From NCBI GenBank assembly GCA_945919465.1, contig CAMEJG010000005.1, forward strand, positions 1 to 64,000: a DNA stretch of 64,000 nt, read 5' to 3'. The notes under the pieces were generated by a model. The model worked only from the letters and a program-made list of their open reading frames with translations. It was not told the origin of the DNA and searched no databases. The stretch comes from an uncultured Anaeroplasma sp. (GTDB lineage Bacteria; Bacillota_I; Bacilli_A; Acholeplasmatales; Anaeroplasmataceae). Position numbers and translations under genes: made by a program. This document shows, one piece after another, positions 39,917 through 49,264 of this stretch (positions are counted from its first letter, which is position 1; the number at the start of each line of letters is the position of its first letter).

Positions 39917-42203
39917 GAATACATTTAAAAATATTTAACATACCTAGCAAACATTAAAGGTATAGTTAGTGCAGTACCTAAGTGTATTCTACCTATTGTA
40001 TTTAACATACCTAGCAAACGGTTTATATAATAAATATGGCTTTACATCTGTATTCTACCTATTGTATTTAACATACCTAGCAAACGAGGCTGGAACTAAA
40101 GCCAAAGCTGAATATGTATTCTACCTATTGTATTTAACATACCTAGCAAACAAAGTTTTAAAGAAGCCCTTAATTTTTTTGTATTCTACCTATTGTATTT
40201 AAAATACCTAGCAAACGATTGTGCAAGGCTCCAATTAGTTCCTACCTGTATTCTACCTATTGTATTTAACATACCTAGCAAACCCCTCCACAATGCCCTT
40301 TTATTTTAGAATAGTATTCTACCTATTGTATTTAACATACCTAGCAAACACTTTTACTAATAATGTTCTTGATGCTACAAGGTATTCTACCTATTGTATT
40401 TAACATACCTAGCAAACTGTTTGTTTCATTAAATTTGCTCATTATATGTATTCTACCTATTGTATTTAACATACCTAGCAAACCGATAGAAAAGGAAACT
40501 TATCATTTGTAAAGTATTCTACCTATTGTATTTAACATACCTAGCAAACTTCGTCATCCATTGCATCCACTAGGAATGATGTATTCTACCTATTGTATTT
40601 AACATACCTAGCAAACAAAAATAAGACCATTGATTACTAATATTAGGTATTCTACCTATTGTATTTAACATACCTAGCAAACGTTGTAAATGATATTCCA
40701 AGTTTTTTTAATGGTATTCTACCTATTGTATTTAACATACCTAGCAAACCACAGCTGCTATTAGTACATGGTACATTTCTGTATTCTACCTATTGTATTT
40801 AACATACCTAGCAAACAGATAGAGAGTGAATCTTAAGCAAGCTTTGTATTCTACCTATTGTATTTAACATACCTAGCAAACTGAAGTTATATTTGATTCT
40901 AGAAGCTATACGTATTCTACCTATTGTATTTAACATACCTAGCAAACTCGTGAGTGGGAAAAATCAAGACTTAAAGCAGTATTCTACCTATTGTATTTAA
41001 CATACCTAGCAAACATTTATGGGGAAATAGAGAAAATTTTAGATGTATTCTACCTATTGTATTTAACATACCTAGCAAACATTAAGCATGTATCTAATAT
41101 ATGAATTAACGGTATTCTACCTATTGTATTTAACATACCTAGCAAACATCGCATTGAATTCATAATTACACCCCATAGTATTCTACCTATTGTATTTAAC
41201 ATACCTAGCAAACGCATAAGTGCTATCATTAATATCAATAATAGTATTCTACCTATTGTATTTAACATACCTAGCAAACAAAGTCTGATATATGTAAGCA
41301 ACTACACCAGTATTCTACCTATTGTATTTAACATACCTAGCAAACTCTATGTTTTGGCTTGGTCTTGCTTGTGGTGTATTCTACCTATTGTATTTAACAT
41401 ACCTAGCAAACTACACACATTGTAGGTGTTTCTTTCATTGAGTATTCTACCTATTGTATTTAACATACCTAGCAAACAGATAACCACCAAGTTTTTTTGT
41501 AATTTCTGTATTCTACCTATTGTATTTAACATACCTAGCAAACGCAACTAACATGTTAATTATTCTCCTTTTCGTATTCTACCTATTGTATTTAACATAC
41601 CTAGCAAACGTTGCAAGTGAGATATATTATTTATATGTAGTATTCTACCTATTGTATTTAACATACCTAGCAAACATAGTTCACGATATATTCAACTAAT
41701 ATTCTGTATTCTACCTATTGTATTTAACATACCTAGCAAACATGAATGGTGCAAGTAAATTCTTTGATGTCGTATTCTACCTATTGTATTTAACATACCT
41801 AGCAAACAGGGTGGAGTTGGTTTTGACTCACATAGAGTATTCTACCTATTGTATTTAACATACCTAGCAAACGTAAATAATAGCAGCTCTTCATTTAAAG
41901 TATGTATTCTACCTATTGTATTTAACATACCTAGCAAACTAATTCACGAAGTGTTATATTCATTTTTTTGTATTCTACCTATTGTATTTAACATACCTAG
42001 CAAACAATAGCATTGTAATACATTTCTTTGAATATGTATTCTACCTATTGTATTTAACATACCTAGCAAACATCCTTAGTTACATAATGATTAAAATCAT
42101 CGTATTCTACCTATTGTATTTAACATACCTAGCAAACCCCCTCCCGAGCATACTTGCGAGGGTATCGGTATTCTACCTATTGTATTTAACATACCTAGCA
42201 AAC
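39917..42203 (-). CRISPR. type II-A CRISPR array, 35 repeats, 34 spacers
   Basis: Thirty-four full 36-base repeats, the first at 39984-40019 and the last at 42168-42203, recur every 65-68 bases with 29-32-base spacers (mostly 30). On the minus strand the repeat begins GTTTGCTAGGTATG and ends GGTAGAATAC. One repeat (40181-40216) has a C-to-A change. A 36-base degenerate repeat at 39917-39952 keeps only its last 20 bases (plus-strand sense) and marks the old, leader-distal end. Direction of transcription is minus, with the leader at the high-coordinate side next to csn2. The repeat starts with G-T-T-T as usual for type II. Translated fragments across the array are not genes. Confidence 0.98.
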
Positions 42204-42255
42204 CTCAAACCAATTTTTGAGGCCTGCTAGAACTCAATTTATATGTTAAATATAT
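42204..42255 (-). promoter_or_regulatory. CRISPR leader with leader-anchoring sequence
   Basis: The 52 bases between the csn2 stop and the first repeat are the leader; it probably extends into csn2. The last six bases before the repeat read TTTGAG on the minus strand. This matches the end of the ATTTGAG leader-anchoring sequence known to place new spacers in type II-A systems. CTCAAA and TTTGAG also form a small inverted repeat. No clear -10 or -35 could be picked for precursor crRNA transcription. Confidence 0.7.
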
Positions 42256-42891
42256 TTATAATATACACCAATCTTCATCAAGAATCAATTCGATTTTTTC
42301 ATGTGAAATGGAAGAATAACTAATATTAACTACACTAGCATTTAATAAAATCAATTCATAATTTAACATTTCCATCTCTTTACTATTTAATAATGAAGAT
42401 AATCCAAAAATGATAAATAATTTTTTTGAAAATAATTCAATATTTATTTTTAAGTATTGTAATAAATTTGTATAATAATCAGATGATATTTTATACTTTA
42501 TACCTAAACTAGATAATAGTTTTGAAATATCTATTTGAGGATCGTAATCAATTTCAAAATTTGATGATAACACTAATTCTTCTGAAAGATTAAATAATAG
42601 TTCTTCTAATCTAAATAATTCTTTATTAAAACTTTCATGTAACCTTTTCTCAATTAATTTATATAAAGACTTAATAATTTTTGTATCATTAATATCAATA
42701 TTTATTGGATCATATATGATAATTGATTCTTTCATTAATTCAAATGTTTTATCATCAACACTCAATATTATTTCCGAATCAATATCCAAAGCTATTTTTC
42801 TATATATAACTGGATCTTTAATAATAATTTGATATATTCCATTTTCAACTTCAAATGCCTTTCCAATAGAATCAATAAATAATTTTATCAT
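42256..42891 (-). CDS. csn2: CRISPR adaptation protein Csn2
   Basis: Ring-forming protein that binds DNA ends during spacer acquisition and is specific to type II-A. The 211 residues match the short Csn2 form; sequence similarity is weak, as is usual for this family, but length, the start IKLFIDSIGKAFEV and position after cas2 fit. There is no functional Walker motif, as known for Csn2. ATG overlaps the cas2 stop by 4 bases. The leader and array follow at once. Confidence 0.85.
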   Translation of the reverse strand: MIKLFIDSIGKAFEVENGIYQIIIKDPVIYRKIALDIDSEIILSVDDKTFELMKESIIIYDPINIDINDTKIIKSLYKLIEKRLHESFNKELFRLEELLFNLSEELVLSSNFEIDYDPQIDISKLLSSLGIKYKISSDYYTNLLQYLKINIELFSKKLFIIFGLSSLLNSKEMEMLNYELILLNASVVNISYSSISHEKIELILDEDWCIL

Positions 42892-43208
42892 AGAATTATT
42901 AACCTTTCATCAGTTGAAATTATATTAGAATTATCTTCACCAAGCATAATTGTCATATTATTAAATTGTTTTTCTGTAATAGGCAAAACAATAACATAGC
43001 CATTAGGAGGAAGCATTTTATTAACCTTTTCTATTGTAGAGTCAATGATTTGTTTATCTAATGCTAATTTTACATAAACAGATTCTTGAAGCATATAAAA
43101 GCCATTTTTTTTAATTTGTTTAACAAATCTGGAAAAAAATCTTTTTTCTTCTTTCGTAACACTTGGTAAATCAAAAAACAATAATAATCTCATAAATCTA
43201 TAACTCAT
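42888..43208 (-). CDS. cas2: CRISPR-associated protein Cas2
   Basis: Small structural partner of the Cas1 integrase. The 106-residue ferredoxin-like protein has RLLLFFDLPSVTKEEKR near the start, with the conserved aspartate, and the NGYVIVLPITEKQF strand. It overlaps cas1 upstream by 11 bases and csn2 downstream by 4, giving a cas9-cas1-cas2-csn2 operon. Confidence 0.95.
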   Translation of the reverse strand: MSYRFMRLLLFFDLPSVTKEEKRFFSRFVKQIKKNGFYMLQESVYVKLALDKQIIDSTIEKVNKMLPPNGYVIVLPITEKQFNNMTIMLGEDNSNIISTDERLIIL

Positions 43209-44070
43209 ATTCTATAAAATGTATCTTTCCTTTATCTCCAGATAATAAATATCCCATTAAATCTTCAACATATAATTTAATTGCATTGTCAAGAAAAATA
43301 TCTTTGCCAACATATTTTACTTTTTTTGACAATAATTCTATGAATTTCAATTTGAAATTATCATCATTAATTTCATTTTTAATTATTAATGAATCTACTA
43401 ATGGTCTAAGGGGCTCCATCAAATCACAAGAAAGATTAAAAGAGTTAGATTCTCCAATATGGTGAACTCCTAATTCAGTTAAATACCCAAGTATCTTAAC
43501 TTCCCTATTTACTGCAGATAAAATAATTGAATAACCATAGTTTAAATATTTATTAATATTACATTCATCATCTCTAGAAAAATCTTTACCAAATAAAGAA
43601 TTAAAATAAACCTTAGCTGCATGACCTTCTCTATTTGTTTTATCATCCTCAATCACATTTAAAGAATAATCAACTAATAATTGATAACTATCGTATTTTT
43701 TCAAATAATTTAAATTTTTTGCTTGATTAATTATTTTCATTACTACTATTTCATTCCATAATATATTTTTAAATTCTTGTGAAATTACCATTTGGGATTT
43801 TATTTTCCTGTAAGAATAAAAATTATTTTGATATGGTACTAATTCTCCTTCAGGGTTATGTTTATCATCAATAAAAATCACTTTTATTTTTCTTTTCATT
43901 AATTCAAACAATAAACTAGAAGTTATAGACACCTGTAATGAATCAATTACAAGTGTCTTTATCTCATCTAATAATATTAACTTCTCAGTCTCTGAATTTT
44001 TATAAACAAGATAATTTAATGAATATTCTAGTTTACATCTGCTGCTAACCATTACTGTTCTAAATGCCAT
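43198..44070 (-). CDS. cas1: CRISPR integrase Cas1
   Basis: Metal-dependent integrase that inserts spacers. The 290 residues show the type II Cas1 features: the N-terminal beta-domain (1-90), DDKTNREGHAAKVYFN with the catalytic Glu (about 148), GVHHIGESNSFNLSCDLMEPLRP with the catalytic His and Asp residues (about 207-231), and a short C-terminal tail. It shares one base with the cas9 stop. Confidence 0.97.
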   Translation of the reverse strand: MAFRTVMVSSRCKLEYSLNYLVYKNSETEKLILLDEIKTLVIDSLQVSITSSLLFELMKRKIKVIFIDDKHNPEGELVPYQNNFYSYRKIKSQMVISQEFKNILWNEIVVMKIINQAKNLNYLKKYDSYQLLVDYSLNVIEDDKTNREGHAAKVYFNSLFGKDFSRDDECNINKYLNYGYSIILSAVNREVKILGYLTELGVHHIGESNSFNLSCDLMEPLRPLVDSLIIKNEINDDNFKLKFIELLSKKVKYVGKDIFLDNAIKLYVEDLMGYLLSGDKGKIHFIEYEL

Positions 44071-47000
44071 TATTCGCTTGGAACCTCAAATAATTCTTTA
44101 GAATAATACCCAGTAATTGATTCAGAAATAAATTTCATACCGGGTTTAAGTTTCTTACTAACCGCTAGCTTTCCAGAATTAGCACTTAAGTTTACTAATT
44201 TTAAATTTGCTAATTGTCTTGTGTTAGTTTGAAGAAGTTTTAATAACTCATAACAAATAAAAATATATTCCTCGATATTTAATTCTCCATCCCATGCATC
44301 TAGCTTTTCATGCAATGATAATATGTTACTGTAAGAATATACCTTCTTTGCCATTTTATCAATAATTATCTTAAATAGATATTTAACTTCATCAATAGAT
44401 AATTCAGTTCCATCACTTTTTTGAGTTGCAGGAGATATATATACTACATTATCCTTTGCAAGCATCAAATATCCTAAGCGCTTATTATCATAATACTTTT
44501 CCAATTTTTTTATGATAACAATATCTTTCTTAGAAAAATATCTATCAGAAAGATTCTTGATATTGTATGAATCATCTGTTTTACTAGCAATACAATATTT
44601 CAATTCATTTTGTCTTACAACAATATTAGATCGTATATCATTATGAATAATCTCATAGTTTTGATATTTACTTTGTTTCATATATGAATCTATATTATTT
44701 TCATAAGCCTTTGGAATTGGTTCAAGAATGTATTCTATTTTACCTTTTGATGATATATTCTTTACTATAATATATTTTGAGAATGAATATGATGTAAATC
44801 CACCATATTGAGAAATATCTGACCTTGGATCAGTCAACGAAACTGGGGCTGTTCCTTTACCTGCAGGATTAATAGTTACTTTTTTTAATAATTCATTAGA
44901 GCTATATGTACGAGTAGTCTCCTTGACATCATATCTTTCATATAGATTATGATTAATTAATTTAAGCATTTTATCTAATTCCCAAATTGGTTTGCCATTA
45001 ATATAACGATTTTTTTCTAATATTTTCATAGGATTCATAGTTTTATTTTCGGTCTTCATTCGATAATAATCAATATATCCATTGAAATGATTAAAGGTAT
45101 AATATTTATTAACTGCTCTACCAATGACAACATTAAGATAAGCATCATGAGCATGATGGAAATTATTTGCTAATCTTGACTTTGGCCAATTAAACTTATG
45201 TCTAGCATCTGATACTATTTCTGCTTTAGAATAAATAATATTTGTTGCAGGGACATTTTTAAATAGCTTCAAAGTAGTAATTAGACCTTTTACAGCTTGA
45301 TTAGTTGCTACTATTTGTCTATTTACAAAAGATTCAAGTTCAGTAGGATTTAATTCTTTTTTAGTTAATCTAGAATATTTTTCTTTAGAAATTAAATCTT
45401 TAGAAGATAAAAATTCATAAAATTTATATGCTTGAGGATGTAAGAAGCCTTTTAACTCAAATAGCATATCATCCTGCTTTTTATTATTGTAAGACTTTAG
45501 TACTAATACCTTATTACTCATTGAATCATCTTTTACTAAAGATTGAGGATAAATATGGTCAACATCATACATATTATTTTTTTGTAGTAAAGTACCAAAA
45601 TCTATCTTTTCAAGTGAATACATGCATCGTCCTAATTGAGTAAAATATAAATAAATCATGTCAGAACGAAGATTATTTTTATTTAACTCTAATTTTTCCT
45701 CTAATTCTTTTAAATCAACATCAAATGGTAAATTTTTGCAATTGCTATATAATTCTTTTATGCGATCATATCTTGAAGTAGATTGAACGTTCTTTTCTTT
45801 TTTATTAGTTCTTGTGCATTCAATATAATATTTGTCAATTTTATGATTTAAAATACGTTCGACTTCTTCTATAATTTTATATGCTTGAACTAATGGCCTA
45901 TGATTTATAGGAGATATGGCAATATTTTCACTCAAAAAATCATCTAATGATAAGCCATCTACAATATATTCAGAATTATATTCATCAATAATATCTGAAT
46001 ATCTATAATCAGGATGAAATAATATCTCTTGTAAATTCATATTGGTTTTTTCCATAACGTCAAGTAAGGTTCCATAAATCTCACCAGTATTAGGATTAAT
46101 AATCTTCAATCCATTAATAAATTTATAAGATAAATTTGAATAATCTTTATAATTTAAATCTTTTATTTTCTTTACAATTGCTTTATCAAGATTATAAACA
46201 TTAATTAATCTTTTTTCTAATCTGTTCTTATCACTAAAAATAACAATATCTTTTATTATTTGTTCAATAGTATCCAGATTAGTTTCAACATCACCAAATA
46301 ACTCTTTGAACTTAATATATGAAGACATATCACAATTAACTTCAGGTAAATCCTTAAGTTTTGTTGTAGAAATAACATTATCACCATAATTGGCCTTTAA
46401 GTATTCCAAAATATCTTTTTTTGTAGGTTTCTTCGTCTTTAAAAAAACATTATTAAATAATGACATTTTGATTTCATAACTAATTAATGCGCCATTAATA
46501 TTTAATTTATTTAAATATGATAAGCAATTATATTTTGAAAATACTATAGAATTCTTTGGCAAACAATAATCAGTGCTACCTTTTAAATATGTACATTTTC
46601 TTTGCATTCTTTGGATAAATTCAATTTCTGTTTTATCTAAATCTATCATTTCCTCATAATTCCAAGGATAGATTTTTCCATCATTCTTGCGAACCATCCA
46701 AGCTTTATCGCTCTTTTCAACTGTTGTTAATGGACCAACATAATATGGAATAACGAATTTAAAAATAGATATTATTTTATCATAATTTGTAGTTTCATTA
46801 TTTTCATCATTAATAAATGAATAATATTTAGATTGTTTATCAAGTATAGTCTTAATTTCCATCAAATTCAATTGCATAGGAATAGAACCATTTTGATCAG
46901 AATTTTGTCTCAATAGAAAATCATTATTATCTATTTTCATTTTAAAATAATTAATTTCATCTACTGCATTATTATCTTTTATACTTGAAAACAATGATAA

Positions 47001-48176
47001 TAGATATTTATAGAAATCCTCACGTTTACAATGTGAAAATCTTTTTGGATGTTTAGAAGATACACTAGTCATTCCAATATATCTAGCATAATTGCAAATA
47101 TTTTCATTATGATATCTAAAGCACTCATTATATTTTCCTGGCAAATATTCTTTTATAAAGTGTTTCAATTTTTTTAGATCTGCTTGATGTTCATCGAATT
47201 TTTTTACCATTGCATCACATAAATAATTGCTGTCACCCAATAAATCTACTAGATAATAGTAATCTATAATCAATTTTAGTGAAGGAATAAAATCAAAAAC
47301 AGTTTCAAATTCAGGAACTAAATCCTTATTATTACTAACTAATGTTTCAATATCTTCACATTCTAGGGTAATATCACATTTATCATATTTAAAGTCTTTT
47401 ACTGGAGTAAGCTTACTGAAATTACAATTTGAGCCAACTAATAATGGTATTAAGCATTCTGAAATAAACGATTTATTTTGACTGTTAAATAAATTTTTTA
47501 ATTGAATTTTTTTATTAGTTTTACCATTTTTTGATGTCATGATTATACCAAATTCGTTTAATATATCATCGTTAAAATTTATTTGGGCAAAATAATCAGA
47601 ATAATCTTCAAATTTATAAGACATTTCGACTAAAATATTATTTAAAATACTAAATACTTCTTTTATTTGATTTGTATTACTTTTATCAAATGAATCTCCT
47701 TTTGATAAAAAGTTACCTCGATATTTAATCATATTATGAAGTGCTAAATAAATAAATCTTATATCTTCCTTTTTATTAGAATATACTAAATGTTGTCTTA
47801 AATGATAAATTGTTGGGAATTCCTTAAAAAACTCTTTATCAGTATAAACATCATTGAACAAATTATATATATTGCCATGTTTTTTATGTTCTTTTTTATA
47901 AAATGAATCATCTAATCTTTCAAAAAATGTGGGATCAATATTATTAACCTCTTTTGAAAAAATATCTCTTAATAAATTTATTCTTTGTCTTCTTCTTTTA
48001 ATTCTTCTTCTAGAAGACCTATAAGCTCTTCTTTCTGATGAATCTTTTGATTCGGAAAACATTCTTACTCCCCATAAAGCATAACCATTCTTCTTCACAA
48101 TTTCATTATTTTCATCAACTACAGCCCATCCTACTGAGTCTGTACCAATGTCTAAACCTAAACTAATTTCTGACAT
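44070..48176 (-). CDS. cas9: CRISPR effector nuclease Cas9 (type II-A)
   Basis: RNA-guided double-strand nuclease, 1368 residues. RuvC-I has the catalytic aspartate D9 (LGLDIGTDSVGWAV). An arginine-rich bridge helix follows (about 46-72, SSRRRIKRRRQRINLLR), then the recognition lobe. RuvC-II has E786 (YYIECTR). The HNH domain has DVDHIYPQSLV with H874, and RuvC-III has HHAHDAYL with D1011. All catalytic residues are intact, so an active nuclease is expected. The C-terminal PAM-interacting end (LKPGMKFISESITGYYSKELF) keeps the ITG-YxS-like tail seen in SpyCas9, but the Arg-dyad region is different. AAGGAG precedes the ATG. The gene is followed by cas1 and lies next to the divergent tracrRNA. 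Confidence 0.98.
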   Translation of the reverse strand: MSEISLGLDIGTDSVGWAVVDENNEIVKKNGYALWGVRMFSESKDSSERRAYRSSRRRIKRRRQRINLLRDIFSKEVNNIDPTFFERLDDSFYKKEHKKHGNIYNLFNDVYTDKEFFKEFPTIYHLRQHLVYSNKKEDIRFIYLALHNMIKYRGNFLSKGDSFDKSNTNQIKEVFSILNNILVEMSYKFEDYSDYFAQINFNDDILNEFGIIMTSKNGKTNKKIQLKNLFNSQNKSFISECLIPLLVGSNCNFSKLTPVKDFKYDKCDITLECEDIETLVSNNKDLVPEFETVFDFIPSLKLIIDYYYLVDLLGDSNYLCDAMVKKFDEHQADLKKLKHFIKEYLPGKYNECFRYHNENICNYARYIGMTSVSSKHPKRFSHCKREDFYKYLLSLFSSIKDNNAVDEINYFKMKIDNNDFLLRQNSDQNGSIPMQLNLMEIKTILDKQSKYYSFINDENNETTNYDKIISIFKFVIPYYVGPLTTVEKSDKAWMVRKNDGKIYPWNYEEMIDLDKTEIEFIQRMQRKCTYLKGSTDYCLPKNSIVFSKYNCLSYLNKLNINGALISYEIKMSLFNNVFLKTKKPTKKDILEYLKANYGDNVISTTKLKDLPEVNCDMSSYIKFKELFGDVETNLDTIEQIIKDIVIFSDKNRLEKRLINVYNLDKAIVKKIKDLNYKDYSNLSYKFINGLKIINPNTGEIYGTLLDVMEKTNMNLQEILFHPDYRYSDIIDEYNSEYIVDGLSLDDFLSENIAISPINHRPLVQAYKIIEEVERILNHKIDKYYIECTRTNKKEKNVQSTSRYDRIKELYSNCKNLPFDVDLKELEEKLELNKNNLRSDMIYLYFTQLGRCMYSLEKIDFGTLLQKNNMYDVDHIYPQSLVKDDSMSNKVLVLKSYNNKKQDDMLFELKGFLHPQAYKFYEFLSSKDLISKEKYSRLTKKELNPTELESFVNRQIVATNQAVKGLITTLKLFKNVPATNIIYSKAEIVSDARHKFNWPKSRLANNFHHAHDAYLNVVIGRAVNKYYTFNHFNGYIDYYRMKTENKTMNPMKILEKNRYINGKPIWELDKMLKLINHNLYERYDVKETTRTYSSNELLKKVTINPAGKGTAPVSLTDPRSDISQYGGFTSYSFSKYIIVKNISSKGKIEYILEPIPKAYENNIDSYMKQSKYQNYEIIHNDIRSNIVVRQNELKYCIASKTDDSYNIKNLSDRYFSKKDIVIIKKLEKYYDNKRLGYLMLAKDNVVYISPATQKSDGTELSIDEVKYLFKIIIDKMAKKVYSYSNILSLHEKLDAWDGELNIEEYIFICYELLKLLQTNTRQLANLKLVNLSANSGKLAVSKKLKPGMKFISESITGYYSKELFEVPSE

Positions 48177-48192
48177 TTTTTTATTCTCCTTA

Positions 48193-48221
48193 TTGACATT
48201 TTAATTATTTGGCGTTAAACT
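48193..48221 (+). promoter_or_regulatory. tracrRNA promoter
   Basis: TTGACA (48193-48198) and TAAACT (48216-48221) are 17 bases apart, a sigma-A-like promoter. Its start would fall near 48228, exactly where the anti-repeat begins. The -35 abuts the ribosome site of cas9 (48186-48191) on the other strand. Confidence 0.65.
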
Positions 48222-48227
48222 ATGTAT

Positions 48228-48300
48228 GTATTTAACAAACCGAGTGCAAATAAAGCATTTGCGAAAACTAGGAGTCCTGATGTAGGGACTCATTTTTTTT
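48228..48300 (+). ncRNA. tracrRNA
   Basis: Trans-activating RNA for Cas9, found by complementarity to the repeat. GTATTTAACAAACC (48228-48241) pairs with repeat positions 9-22 (13 of 14). GAGT (48242-48245) is a 4-base bulge opposite repeat positions 7-8, and GCAAAT (48246-48251) pairs with repeat positions 1-6. This matches the lower stem, bulge and upper stem of Streptococcus pyogenes guide RNAs. A 20-base nexus region is less clear. GAGTCC/GGACTC (48272-48277, 48286-48291) followed by eight T forms the terminator. Length is about 73 bases. It is divergent from cas9 and antisense to the last codons of the ImmA-like gene. Confidence 0.88.
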
Positions 48301-48813
48301 GCTTTTACTTCTCCTTTTATAATAAAGTTTTCTAACTGTAATACATTCTTCACTGACATGAAATTTTGAAATAAGAATTTCATTATCTAAATTAATATAC
48401 TTAGTAGGGATAAGTAATTGTCCAGCAAACTCGTTAGCCTGCCATTCAGGGTCTTTATATGACACATCACTTATTTCATCAACAAATTCAAAATTTAATA
48501 TTTTAACCTGAATATAATGAAATAACTCATGGGCTAATGTGAAACAAGCTCTATAGATTCCAGATTCATATTCATCAATAACTGATTCCTTAATATAAAT
48601 GTAATTCTCAATGGCATTATAAATTGCAGGAGTATTATCATCGAAAATTTCATTATCATCCTCCAGAAATTGTATTGATAATAATTTATTTTCAAATAAT
48701 ATATCTAATACTTCTAATATAGGAAAAAATTGATCCTCGTTTATATTAAATTGTTTCCGAAAATTTGATGCAATCTCTTCAATTTCTTTTATTTTTAAAG
48801 GACTAGTTATCAT
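48268..48813 (-). CDS. ImmA/IrrE-type metallopeptidase
   Basis: Zinc peptidase of 181 residues with the HExxH motif in LAHELFHYIQ near residue 90 and a downstream EWQANEFAGQLLIPTKYI. In Bacillus ICEBs1 ImmA cleaves the XRE repressor ImmR to induce the element, and the same pairing is seen here with the XRE gene just upstream. The start overlaps that gene by 11 bases. The last codons (48268-48300) are antisense to the tracrRNA terminator. cas9 follows after 91 bases in the same direction. What it cleaves is unknown; the neighbouring regulator is the natural candidate. Confidence 0.88.
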   Translation of the reverse strand: MITSPLKIKEIEEIASNFRKQFNINEDQFFPILEVLDILFENKLLSIQFLEDDNEIFDDNTPAIYNAIENYIYIKESVIDEYESGIYRACFTLAHELFHYIQVKILNFEFVDEISDVSYKDPEWQANEFAGQLLIPTKYINLDNEILISKFHVSEECITVRKLYYKRRSKSKKNESLHQDS

Positions 48814-49162
48814 CTTCTAATAAAGCCTTTCTTAGTTTTTCTAAAAGTTCTTCATCAGCAGTATTTATTTTTCTAGCAAATACCAATGAAATATTTTTTT
48901 GAGCCTCATTCATTTGTTCTAATTCTAAAGATACCCTTTTATTAGTTTCATTGATGCTATCCAATAGCACATCTTTTTCTTCATCAGATAGTAAATACAA
49001 GGATGCTATTTTATCTACATAATCCATAGGTATTGTTTTTCTTCCCACTTCCATAGCTGATAAAAATGCAGAAGATATTCCTAATTTAGTTGCCATTTTC
49101 CTTAAAGAATCTCCCTGTTTTAAACGGATTTTTCTTATCTCTGTTCCAAATTTACTTATCAT
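48803..49162 (-). CDS. XRE-family transcriptional regulator
   Basis: Residues 5-62 form a Cro/CI-type helix-turn-helix: GTEIRKIRLKQGDSLRKMA, LGISSAFLSAMEVGRKT. A helical C-terminal part (63-119, acidic, about 30% charged) may be for dimerisation or cleavage by the partner protease. A consensus promoter lies upstream with a palindrome over the -10, suggesting autoregulation. The XRE-ImmA pair sits between cas9 and the small and large defence genes, so it may control either or both. Confidence 0.9.
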   Translation of the reverse strand: MISKFGTEIRKIRLKQGDSLRKMATKLGISSAFLSAMEVGRKTIPMDYVDKIASLYLLSDEEKDVLLDSINETNKRVSLELEQMNEAQKNISLVFARKINTADEELLEKLRKALLEDDN

Positions 49163-49191
49163 ATTTAATTCACCTTATCCTTGCATCTATT

Positions 49192-49223
49192 TTAATTATA
49201 AATTAATAATAACTTCGTGTCAA
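49192..49223 (-). promoter_or_regulatory. consensus sigma-A promoter of the XRE gene with operator-like palindrome
   Basis: On the minus strand TTGACA (49223-49218) and TATAAT (49200-49195) are separated by exactly 17 bases, a perfect match. The palindrome TTAATT-ATA-AATTAA (49192-49206) covers the -10 box and is a plausible binding site for the XRE repressor. The transcript may run through the ImmA gene into cas9. Confidence 0.75.
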
Positions 49224-49264
49224 CCATTTTGGTATGCATAAATAATAAAAAAACAGTATAAATA

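Noticed and set aside
39984..42203. TACAAT inside each repeat (minus strand) as a -10 box for repeat-borne promoters, as in Neisseria
   Set aside because: No -35 at the right spacing and the element is in the middle of the repeat, so start sites would not give useful crRNAs.
39969..42230. Reading frames with repeated VFYLLYLTYLAN or LLGMLNTIGRI peptides
   Set aside because: They are translations of the CRISPR repeats in forward and reverse frames and not proteins.
48201..48383. 60-residue minus-strand frame over the tracrRNA region
   Set aside because: It overlaps the ImmA gene in another frame, has no ribosome site, and covers the tracrRNA and its terminator.
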